A stretch of 17,800 nucleotides of DNA from an uncultured Caryophanales bacterium (GTDB lineage: Bacteria > Bacillota_I > Bacilli_A > RFN20 > CAG-288), in contig CALBLI010000013.1 of assembly GCA_937896065.1 (NCBI GenBank), positions 1 to 17,800 on the forward strand, read 5' to 3'. Below the pieces are notes generated by a model. The model saw only the letters and a program-made list of their open reading frames with translations, searched no databases and had not been told where the DNA came from. Shown here one piece after another: positions 9,144-15,927 of the stretch (the stretch's first letter is position 1; every line of letters begins with the position of its first letter). Made by a program: the position numbers and the translations under genes.

Positions 9144-9839
9144 TTAAAAATTAGATGCGTTATCTTCTACCTTTTCTATTTCAGAGAACTTACAAGTATA
9201 TTCTTGAGGTCTACCAAAAACCATGAATTGTAAGCTGACTTCACTATTTTCAGCATCAACATTTGTAATGACAGCTTGAGTCTCAGCAAATGTGCCAATA
9301 ATAATTTTAACAACATCACCTACTTTGTAATCTGAATACATATCAGGGTCTTCAATATTCATTCTCTTTAATACTGGTTCAATCTCTTCTCTTGGAATAG
9401 GAATTGGTTTAGCACCTCTACCTGATGAACCTGTAATACCTGAGACATTTGGTGTGTTTCTTACAACAAACCAAGTGGCATCTGTCATAATCATTTCAAC
9501 AAATACGTATCCTGGATAATAATTATGAATTTTCATTACTGGTACTGTTTTACCGGTGAGTTTATCTTTCTTAACTTTTGGTTTGCCATCTTTATCAACT
9601 GCTTGTTCTTCATGTTCAGCACAAACAACTCTAAAGATTTTATCTTCAATATTCATTGATTTAGCTCTTTTGATGATGTCATCAGCCACTTGTCTTTCTC
9701 TATTTTTAAAAGTGTTGATAACATACCAAGCTTTTTCAGATACATCTTCCTCTTCTTTGTTTCCGTCAAAATCAGGATTAACTTCACCAATTAATGGATT
9801 ATAATTTTTATTATTATTATTTTCATCATTAAAGTACAT
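9144..9839 (-). CDS. nusG: Transcription termination/antitermination protein NusG
   Basis: Encodes 231 aa. NusG binds RNA polymerase and modulates elongation, pausing and Rho or ribosome coupling. After an acidic, asparagine-rich N-terminal extension (about 1-35), the NGN domain runs from 'KAWYVINTFKNRERQVADDI' (from residue 36) to about 150. It includes the hallmark 'YYPGYVFVEM' (107-116) and 'VRNTPNVSGITG' (126-137). A KOW domain follows from 'VGDVVKIIIGTF' (173-184) to the end, with 'VFGRPQEY'. The loop between the second and third NGN strands (about 74-106) is enlarged and lysine-rich ('KDGKPKVKKDKLTGK'). The start is supported by the ribosome site AAAGGGGGA about 10 nt upstream. Position after rpmG and secE identifies it as the housekeeping copy rather than a specialised NusG paralog such as LoaP. 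Confidence 0.97.
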   Translation of the reverse strand: MYFNDENNNNKNYNPLIGEVNPDFDGNKEEEDVSEKAWYVINTFKNRERQVADDIIKRAKSMNIEDKIFRVVCAEHEEQAVDKDGKPKVKKDKLTGKTVPVMKIHNYYPGYVFVEMIMTDATWFVVRNTPNVSGITGSSGRGAKPIPIPREEIEPVLKRMNIEDPDMYSDYKVGDVVKIIIGTFAETQAVITNVDAENSEVSLQFMVFGRPQEYTCKFSEIEKVEDNASNF

Positions 9840-9854
9840 AATATATTCCCCCTT

Positions 9855-10127
9855 TTATTTAATATTAAAAAAATTAATGAATCTAAATGCCGCTGAAACT
9901 GATGCAGAAGAAGAACTATCTGTCGAAGTGCTTCCTTGTTTCATAGCATCGGATATGCCACGATTAATATATAAAACTAAATAATCAAACATAGTGATAA
10001 ATAAAGCTGTTATTATAGCAATACTTAGCACGACGGCGACTGCTTTCCATAATGTTTTTTGATCTGGCCAGCGGATTCTTCTTGCTTCTTCAGCAACTCC
10101 GCGGAAGTACTTTTTCATTTTGTTCAT
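9855..10127 (-). CDS. secE: Preprotein translocase subunit SecE with a Ser-rich C-terminal tail
   Basis: Encodes 90 aa from the ATG at 10127. SecE is the essential small clamp subunit of the SecYEG channel. Signatures are 'YFRGVAEEARRIRWPDQKTLWK' (about residues 7-28), the conserved amphipathic segment, then one membrane helix at about 29-52 ('AVAVVLSIAIITALFITMFD'). I chose the start at 10127 because AAGGAAGG (10136-10143) lies 8 nt upstream. A longer in-frame start at 10241 would lie inside rpmG and add residues with no SecE resemblance. The 30-35 residues after the helix are unusual: a serine- and threonine-rich stretch (STSTDSSSSASVS) and a short aromatic end (FRFINFFNIK). These would face outside. 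rpmG ends 1 nt upstream and nusG starts 15 nt downstream. Confidence 0.93.
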   Translation of the reverse strand: MNKMKKYFRGVAEEARRIRWPDQKTLWKAVAVVLSIAIITALFITMFDYLVLYINRGISDAMKQGSTSTDSSSSASVSAAFRFINFFNIK

Positions 10128-10128
10128 A

Positions 10129-10275
10129 TTATTTACCTTCCTTATGAATTGTGTATTTGCCACATTTTGGACAATACTTTCTTGCAGTAAATCTTTCAGC
10201 ATCACCTTTTTTCTTAGAGGCGTTGTAATTTCTAGATTCACATTCAGTACAGACTAATGATATTTTTTCTCTCAT
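10129..10275 (-). CDS. rpmG: 50S ribosomal protein L33, zinc-binding type
   Basis: A short 48-aa gene reading MREKISLVCTECESRNYN, continuing 'ASKKKGDAERFTARKYCPKC' and ending KYTIHKEGK. This is a typical bacterial L33. Cysteines C9, C12, C35 and C38 form the two CxxC knuckles of the zinc-binding (C+) form. L33 is a component of the large ribosomal subunit near the E site. The position directly before secE-nusG is the classic arrangement in firmicutes. The stop (10129-10131) is separated by one base from the secE ATG, and the secE ribosome site lies within the last codons of rpmG, so the two are likely coupled. The ribosome site of rpmG itself is poor (an AGG about 9 nt before the ATG); a better AAGGAG lies farther upstream inside a hairpin. 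Confidence 0.96.
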   Translation of the reverse strand: MREKISLVCTECESRNYNASKKKGDAERFTARKYCPKCGKYTIHKEGK

Positions 10276-10291
10276 AAATTTAACCTAAAAA

Positions 10292-10310
10292 GCTCCTTTT
10301 TGTTAGGAGC
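10292..10310 (-). promoter_or_regulatory. 5' leader hairpin before rpmG
   Basis: On the minus strand GCTCC (10306-10310) pairs with GGAGC (10292-10296) around a 9-nt loop, followed directly by five T residues. It looks like a small intrinsic terminator but sits only a few bases after the predicted transcription start. An AGGAG is partly buried in the stem, about 16-20 nt before the rpmG ATG. It may be a 5' stabiliser, an attenuator or a translational control element. Confidence 0.5.
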
Positions 10311-10316
10311 ATTAAT

Positions 10317-10322
10317 ATTATA
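10317..10322 (-). promoter_or_regulatory. -10 box for the rpmG-secE-nusG-kinase operon
   Basis: A perfect TATAAT on the minus strand, 41 bases before the rpmG ATG. The -35 region (about 10340-10345, reading CTTTTA on the minus strand) is weak. Transcription would start near 10310, so the GCTCC/GGAGC hairpin would be the first thing transcribed. Confidence 0.5.
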
Positions 10323-10461
10323 CTCTAATATTAACAAAATAAAAGTTAATTTTATCAGTTAAACCATTGATTCACTACCTGTATCGTTAATTAAGCGTTT
10401 TAATATATTTGTAAATAGATATTAGAAACACTTCCACATAGTACGAATTAGCAGTTAGACT

Positions 10462-10470
10462 TGTTATAAT
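10462..10470 (+). promoter_or_regulatory. Extended -10 promoter for the first M6-like lipoprotein gene
   Basis: TGTTATAAT is a perfect -10 hexamer (10465-10470) with the upstream TG of an extended -10 element, which explains the lack of a recognisable -35. It lies 60 bp before the ATG at 10531 and diverges from the rpmG promoter. The leader would contain the AT-only palindrome at 10489-10510 and the ribosome site AGGAGAG (10517-10523). Confidence 0.5.
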
Positions 10471-10488
10471 TTAGTTTTAAAAAAGAGT

Positions 10489-10510
10489 ATATATATTATA
10501 TAATATATAT
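10489..10510. repeat. 22-bp perfect AT-only palindrome in a leader
   Basis: Every base from 10489 to 10499 pairs with its partner from 10510 down to 10500, giving an uninterrupted 11+11 palindrome made only of A and T. It ends 6 bases before the ribosome site of the first lipoprotein gene. Simple TA-rich composition makes palindromes easier to form by chance, but it is not a pure TA repeat, since it contains TT and AA steps placed symmetrically. Confidence 0.7.
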
Positions 10511-10530
10511 TATTACAGGAGAGTTTTCAC

Positions 10531-13356
10531 ATGAAAAAAATTAAACTATTTTCCTTACTTACATTTACTATAGCCTTAGGGCTTTCATCTTGTAATTTGA
10601 ATTGGGCTCCTCCAAGAACCAGTTCAACTTCTTCTAGTGCTGAAATTTCTTCATCTAGTTTCTCATCATCAAGCAGTAGTTCGAGTTCTTCATCTAGTTC
10701 TTCATCATCAAGTAGCAGTTCGACTTCTTCATCTAGTTCTTCATCAAAAGGCTCCACCTCTGGTATTGATCCTGAAGAAGACAAAACTCTTTCCAGATCT
10801 TTAAGATTAGCAACCCTCCCCCAAGTGAAATATAGTTTATATGATACTTTTTCTACATCAGGTATGGTTCTATATGAAGATTTATACAAAAATAACACTC
10901 AACTTGTTTCAAGTGAAGCATTATCTTCTGATCGTTATGAATTAAGACTTGCTACTTCAAACCAACCAGATATGACTGCTGAAAATTATGAAAGCTATCC
11001 AATTATTGAACCTGGTTATCAATTTAATGAAATTGCTGATTATAAAATATTTGCTCGTTCTTACTCATCAGCTACATATGCTTCATTTCAAATATCAGTA
11101 GTTGATATTTATAATTTTGCTTCCAATCTTCTTGTCGATACCTCATTATTGACAGATGACGCCAAAATTATTACAAGGACAAATAAGATTTCTAATCCTC
11201 TTGAAAAATTTAAAAAGTTAAATTTGTCTTATAAATATTCTTATCGAAAAGAAAGTACTGGTGAATTAAAACAGGCTTCCCTTCCTGTAAAAGTTGAAGA
11301 CGTTCACTTTACTATCAAAGGTCAGGATCTAGCTGATTATGCTTTTACAAGCGTTGGTAAATATTTGATTACTGTCAGTTATTTAGGAATCCATAAAGAT
11401 ACTGTCAGTAACACTTTCATTATTGACTGTTCTGAAAATAGGCCTGACTATGACTGGGTTTCTGGTGGCAAATTGACTGTCAAAATAACTAATGACAAAA
11501 AAACCAGCGACGGAAGCAAAGGCTATTATGATCCTAGTGAAGTAACAGTCAGTCAAACTACTACTTCCCTTTCTAAAACTAGAAGTATAAATGGCTCAGC
11601 TCAAAACACTTTAACTACATCTAAGCCAACTTTACCTACTACTGGAAATACACCTCTTCTTATCATTCCATTTGTTGTCCCTGATTATTTATTAAAAAAT
11701 GATGGCCTTGTTGATAAAGAAACTGATGCTAGTGCATCACTATCTTCACCATATAGAACCAATTATAAATCTAAAGCTACCTCAGCTTTATGGAACAATA
11801 TTTTAGATGCAACTTTTGGTTATAATAATGCATCTACTTATGGAACGCGTGGTCAGAATGCTGATTTAGAATATGAATCACTCCGTTCATATTATCAAAA
11901 AGCTTCTAATAAGAGACTCAATTTCACTGGTCTTGTTACTGAATTCTTAGATATGGAAACCGAAATTAAATCTTTAAAAGAAGAAGCCAGTAAAGAATAT
12001 GATTCTATAGTTAAGCAAAAAAAATTAGAAATGGCTGATAAACTTGATGACTATATAAGAGCTATCAGAGTTTTAAATTCAAATGGTGAAACCGCCTTTT
12101 CACGAGGTGCTAGTGATAAAATTACTATCACTAAAGAGGATGGTACTGTCAAAAAAGATCAGCTTTTAAATGTTGCTACTATGGTTCAGCTTTTTGCTTC
12201 ATGGGCATCTTTAAAATATGATTTAGACTTATCTGACTATGATAGTGACAAAGATGGCTACATTGATGGTATTTGGGTTATCTATATCGGTCATAAAGCC
12301 GATCATGATACTAAGACTTGGTGGAGCTATAATACAGCCACTAACGAAAGTGCTAATATCGATACACCTACTGCTAAAAATTATGCAATGGTTGCTGCCA
12401 ATAGAACTATTGAGCTTGGTAGTAAAAAGAACGCCAGTGGTGACTATGTAGATGATAATAACAAAGTTATTGATGAATCAAATATTGCTTATGGTCCGGA
12501 TGCTCATACCTTCATTCATGAAACAGGTCATATGTTGGGCTTATCTGACTACTATACAACATCTAGCAAAGACGCTGATACAAATTATGCACCTCTTGGT
12601 GGAAACGACATGATGGATAATGAAGTTGGTGATATGAATCCATATTCAAAAATGATTATGGGTTGGATAACTCCCTATATTGTTTATAACAATGTTGATA
12701 GTTTAGAAATTGACACTTCACAAAGCGATGATGCTGTTATTATCATTCCTGATGATGAGAGGGCTTTTAAGAAAAATGCTGATGGAAAAGTTATTTTCAA
12801 TCCTTTCTCTGAATATATCATGATTGATTATTATACAAATGAAAACTTAAACAAGAGTTATACTTATAAACATTATAATATTAACACTGTTCAAGGTAAA
12901 AACATGAGAGTCTATCATGTTGATAGTAGACTTGCTAGATTTAAATATACTTCCTTATCAAGCGGCAGTTACAATTATTCAACATTTGATGGTTTTGTTG
13001 ATTTGGATGATGAAATTTCAAATGGTAATTTCACTTTAGCACATCAAACAGGTTCTAATGTTCCTGAATACAAATATAAGAGACTTATCTCTAATTCACA
13101 TAATGAAAGTGATAATGGTGGAACTGAAGACATGAATAATTTTGATGAAATCAGATGGATCAGAGCTGATAAAATAACTGCTGGTTCTTCTTCAACAACT
13201 AAAATTAATACTGCTAATGTTTTATTTGATTTAAATAATAGCTTCTCTCTTGCTGCTTATAAAGATCAAAACTTTGCTTTAGACGCTACTTCTAACCCTA
13301 CATTTAATAGTGGAAAACTTTGCTCGTATGTAGTGACTCCTACTTCACGTAAATAA
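10531..13356 (+). CDS. Secreted lipoprotein with M6-like zinc metalloprotease domain and poly-Ser stalk
   Basis: Encodes 941 aa. The N terminus is a lipoprotein signal (MKKIKLFSLL..., lipobox LSSC, C21 lipidated), so the mature protein is anchored on the outer face of the membrane. A serine stalk (about 31-77) is followed by two Ig/BIG-like beta-rich regions (about 100-200 and 215-310). The peptidase region starts near 371 ('TPLLIIPFVVPDYLL'). It has an acidic calcium-like loop D571-S-D573-K-D575-G at 571-579, the zinc motif H663-E664-T-G-H667-MLGLS-D673, and a downstream 'DMMDNEVGDMN' (M695) that may be the Met-turn. A C-terminal beta domain includes 'VYHVDSRLARF'. The HExxHxxGxxD motif and layout fit the M6 (immune inhibitor A-like) peptidases; substrate is unknown. 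It has its own ribosome site AGGAG at 10517-10521. The next gene is a paralog. Confidence 0.88.
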   Translation: MKKIKLFSLLTFTIALGLSSCNLNWAPPRTSSTSSSAEISSSSFSSSSSSSSSSSSSSSSSSSSTSSSSSSSKGSTSGIDPEEDKTLSRSLRLATLPQVKYSLYDTFSTSGMVLYEDLYKNNTQLVSSEALSSDRYELRLATSNQPDMTAENYESYPIIEPGYQFNEIADYKIFARSYSSATYASFQISVVDIYNFASNLLVDTSLLTDDAKIITRTNKISNPLEKFKKLNLSYKYSYRKESTGELKQASLPVKVEDVHFTIKGQDLADYAFTSVGKYLITVSYLGIHKDTVSNTFIIDCSENRPDYDWVSGGKLTVKITNDKKTSDGSKGYYDPSEVTVSQTTTSLSKTRSINGSAQNTLTTSKPTLPTTGNTPLLIIPFVVPDYLLKNDGLVDKETDASASLSSPYRTNYKSKATSALWNNILDATFGYNNASTYGTRGQNADLEYESLRSYYQKASNKRLNFTGLVTEFLDMETEIKSLKEEASKEYDSIVKQKKLEMADKLDDYIRAIRVLNSNGETAFSRGASDKITITKEDGTVKKDQLLNVATMVQLFASWASLKYDLDLSDYDSDKDGYIDGIWVIYIGHKADHDTKTWWSYNTATNESANIDTPTAKNYAMVAANRTIELGSKKNASGDYVDDNNKVIDESNIAYGPDAHTFIHETGHMLGLSDYYTTSSKDADTNYAPLGGNDMMDNEVGDMNPYSKMIMGWITPYIVYNNVDSLEIDTSQSDDAVIIIPDDERAFKKNADGKVIFNPFSEYIMIDYYTNENLNKSYTYKHYNINTVQGKNMRVYHVDSRLARFKYTSLSSGSYNYSTFDGFVDLDDEISNGNFTLAHQTGSNVPEYKYKRLISNSHNESDNGGTEDMNNFDEIRWIRADKITAGSSSTTKINTANVLFDLNNSFSLAAYKDQNFALDATSNPTFNSGKLCSYVVTPTSRK
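10663..10740 (+). repeat. Two tandem 39-bp units encoding the poly-serine stalk
   Basis: Units 10663-10701 and 10702-10740 differ at only three bases, one of which changes a serine to threonine. Each unit encodes 13 residues in frame (45-57 and 58-70), and a partial third copy (TCATCA) follows. Copy-number change would lengthen or shorten the stalk without shifting the frame. Confidence 0.85.
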
Positions 13357-13673
13357 TTAAAAAAATATACTCTTCTTTTTATTCTTTTAATATATCGTGT
13401 GTTGTTTTACAGCTTGAGCTTCAATTCTAAAATGCTCTCTAATAAAGCTTAAATTAGAAATAATATTTCAAATCAGAATTAAAAATTCAAGAGTTTTTAC
13501 CATTTGAAGAAATGTCTATAAATATATTAAATTTGATAAGTTGGTGCCTATAGCAACGCTGTATTATATTACATTAAATTATGATTCAACCTATTAGTAA
13601 TCAGTTTATCTTAAAATATAATTTAATTTTAAAATATTTGATTAAAATAATATTGTAAAGGAGGCCTTAGTAT
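13357..13673. other. 317-bp intergenic region between the two metalloprotease genes
   Basis: No ORF of note, tRNA-like fold or GC-rich terminator is visible. The start is pyrimidine-rich (13370-13390), which might serve as a weak terminator tail without a stem. The right end holds a candidate promoter and a strong ribosome site for the next gene. Confidence 0.6.
13594..13622 (+). promoter_or_regulatory. Candidate promoter of the second M6-like lipoprotein gene
   Basis: TATAAT at 13617-13622 with TTAGTA at 13594-13599, spacer 17. The leader leads to a strong ribosome site AAAGGAGG (13657-13664), 9 nt before the ATG. The -35 is weak and the region is very AT-rich, so this is tentative. It suggests the second gene can be expressed independently of the first. 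Confidence 0.4.
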
Positions 13674-15926
13674 ATGAAAAAGAATAAAAAAAGTTTTTTT
13701 CTATCCATTTGTTTATTATTTTCATGCACTTTGTCTGCCTGCAAAACTAATGATCAACCAACTAGCAGTGTTATAAGTATATCAGCTAATAAACTAGTGG
13801 TAGATTCATCAAATGCCAAATATGATTTATATGATAATTTTTCAATCGATGATATTTCAGTTAAACTTGTAAAATATGTGGATAATATCGAAGTATCTGC
13901 AAAAACTATTGATAGTAAATCATATATTCTCTCATATGAAGATGGAACAACTTTAAATGATGGTGATACTTTAACTAAATTAGGCGATGTTACAATTAAT
14001 GTCCGTTTAAATACTAAAGATCCAACATATGCACTTTTGAATACCAGTTTTACAATCAATGTTTCTGACATAAATGATTTAAAACAGCAGCTTATTTTAA
14101 CTAAACCTTCTAAAACTGAATATGCTGTTGCTGAATCTTTTGAATATGCTACTTTAACTGCAACCTATTTAAAAACTTATAAAGATGCAAACGGCAGTGA
14201 AAAAACTAAACAATATAATCTGACTTATTCTGATCTTGATATAACCATTGATAATAAAAATGCTAAGTATTATGCTTTTAGCAAGCTTGAAAATGATATA
14301 AGAGTTAATGTTAGCTATACTTGCCCTAATAATGAAGTTATATCAGCATATTTTTTAGTCAGTTGTACTAAAGATAATGAATATGATAGCAAAATGATGT
14401 CTGTCACTTTTACAAATAGTAGCGTTTCTTCTTCTGATAAAGGCTATTATACTCCTGAAGAAGTTGAAACAAATAGTGTTGCTGACTATGCTAAATTGTC
14501 ATCAGAAAAATGGATGTATACTCCCTCTATTGGTAATGTCAATTTCTTAGTCGTCCCTTTGATTCTTCCAGGCGACAATGTATCCGATGTTAAAATTGCT
14601 GATAATTTAGAACTTATTGATCAAGCATTCAATGGTGATAATTGTACTTTTGAATCACTTAAAACCTATTATGCAAAATCTAGTTACAATCAATTAAATA
14701 TCAATTCTGTTTTAACTAAAACTTTAAATGTCACTGATGATTTAAAAGATTATCCTAATTATTCTAAATATAAAAATATTAATAAGAATTCTGACGATTC
14801 TTTGATTACATCTCTTGTAACAGACGCTTCTAACTGGGCAATATCAAATTCAGGTCATGAAGCAAGTTATTTTGATTATAATAAAGATGGTTGTATTGAT
14901 GGCATTTGGTTTATTTACATGGGTCGTCAACAAGATTCCTCAACAACTCTATATTGGGCTTTCACTTCATCAACTTCACAAACCGGAAGTGTAAAAAATC
15001 CAGTAACCAATATTTATGGCTGGTGTGGTATGGACTTTTTAACCCAAGATAAAGAAAATGAAAATGTTGATACTCATACTATCATTCATGAAACTGGGCA
15101 TATGCTAGGTTTATCTGATTACTATTCTTATGCATATAGCGGTTATTCACCTCTTGGTACCATTGATATGATGGACCATAATGTGGGTGATCAAAATTCA
15201 TATTCTAAGCTTCTCTTAGGATGGGTTAAACCATACATCGTTTATGGAAATAATGTAACTATTTCACTTCAATCATGTCAATTTAAAAATTCACTTATTG
15301 TCTTTTCATATGATGATAAAAAATATACCAAAACTAGTAATAATAAAGTTAAATTTAATATATTTGATGAATATATGATTCTTGATTATTACACTCCTAC
15401 TAATTTGAACTTACCTATCAAGTATACCATTTATGATGCTGCTACTTTATCTTCTAGCGGTGGAAGATTGTATCATGTTGATAGTAGACTCGCTTATTTA
15501 GGAACTAATGATGGCAACTATTATCTTTTTAATGATCCTGATGATATCTACACTTTTACTGGTAGTGTGAGACGTTTTATCACTAATTCTGAGTCAGGTT
15601 CTAGAGCTGAAACTAGTTTTGGTTTCCCTGTTACTTATAACCACTTTGATGAAATCAGATGGATTTCAGCCGATGGAAGATTATTAAATCAATATGAAAA
15701 AACATCCAATTTCCCATTCCCTGGCACTACTATCAATTATCAACCAGCTAACGAGTATTCACTATTTAATATTGGTCAAAATCAAGTATCTTCTTTTTCA
15801 TTTGAAGAATTTGAAAATCAATTCAATGCTACTATTTCTAGAATTGATGGTTCAACTAGATTCTTTAATAACCAAAAGAAGTGCTCATTCAGTTTTAAAA
15901 TAAATTCATTTGATAAAATATCTTAA
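13674..15926 (+). CDS. Secreted lipoprotein with M6-like zinc metalloprotease domain, paralog of the preceding gene
   Basis: Encodes 750 aa. The lipoprotein signal 'MKKNKKSFFLSICLLFSC' ends in the lipobox LSAC with C23 as the lipidated residue. There is no serine stalk, only a short polar linker. Two Ig/BIG-like regions follow (about 42-128 and 134-230), then the segment 'SSDKGYYTPEEV', which is shared with the neighbour. The peptidase domain begins near 287 ('GNVNFLVVPLILPGDN'). It has an acidic loop DYNKDGCIDG (401-410), the zinc motif H472-E473-T-G-H476-MLGLS-D482, 'DMMDHNVGDQN' (M500) and 'LYHVDSRLAYL'. All predicted catalytic residues are kept, so both paralogs should be active. It ends 1 nt from the stop of the convergent dnaA with no room for a terminator. 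Roles in degrading gut or host protein are plausible but not shown by the sequence. Confidence 0.88.
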   Translation: MKKNKKSFFLSICLLFSCTLSACKTNDQPTSSVISISANKLVVDSSNAKYDLYDNFSIDDISVKLVKYVDNIEVSAKTIDSKSYILSYEDGTTLNDGDTLTKLGDVTINVRLNTKDPTYALLNTSFTINVSDINDLKQQLILTKPSKTEYAVAESFEYATLTATYLKTYKDANGSEKTKQYNLTYSDLDITIDNKNAKYYAFSKLENDIRVNVSYTCPNNEVISAYFLVSCTKDNEYDSKMMSVTFTNSSVSSSDKGYYTPEEVETNSVADYAKLSSEKWMYTPSIGNVNFLVVPLILPGDNVSDVKIADNLELIDQAFNGDNCTFESLKTYYAKSSYNQLNINSVLTKTLNVTDDLKDYPNYSKYKNINKNSDDSLITSLVTDASNWAISNSGHEASYFDYNKDGCIDGIWFIYMGRQQDSSTTLYWAFTSSTSQTGSVKNPVTNIYGWCGMDFLTQDKENENVDTHTIIHETGHMLGLSDYYSYAYSGYSPLGTIDMMDHNVGDQNSYSKLLLGWVKPYIVYGNNVTISLQSCQFKNSLIVFSYDDKKYTKTSNNKVKFNIFDEYMILDYYTPTNLNLPIKYTIYDAATLSSSGGRLYHVDSRLAYLGTNDGNYYLFNDPDDIYTFTGSVRRFITNSESGSRAETSFGFPVTYNHFDEIRWISADGRLLNQYEKTSNFPFPGTTINYQPANEYSLFNIGQNQVSSFSFEEFENQFNATISRIDGSTRFFNNQKKCSFSFKINSFDKIS

Positions 15927-15927
15927 C

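Noticed and set aside
10128..10241. A longer SecE reading frame starting at 10241.
   Set aside because: The extra 38 residues lie inside rpmG in another frame, resemble no SecE N terminus, and the ATG at 10127 has a strong ribosome site.
10292..10310. The GCTCC/GGAGC hairpin as the terminator of an upstream minus-strand gene.
   Set aside because: No minus-strand gene lies in the 200 bp upstream, and a -10 box sits directly before it, so a leader element fits better.
10380..10410. Near-palindrome around TTAATTAA in the divergent intergenic region.
   Set aside because: The symmetry breaks immediately outside the 8-bp AT core, so it is not distinguishable from background.
10527..10898. A minus-strand frame encoding an acidic Glu/Leu/Asp-repeat protein.
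   Set aside because: It is the antisense shadow of the poly-serine codons of the lipoprotein gene and has no ribosome site or promoter.
10483..13374. AAGAGTATAT before and its reverse complement after the first metalloprotease gene, like transposon ends.
   Set aside because: Ten AT-rich bases are expected by chance over this distance; there is no transposase, target duplication or longer match.
13357..13673. A possible tRNA or small RNA between the metalloprotease genes.
   Set aside because: I found no cloverleaf arms, T-loop sequence or GC-rich stems.
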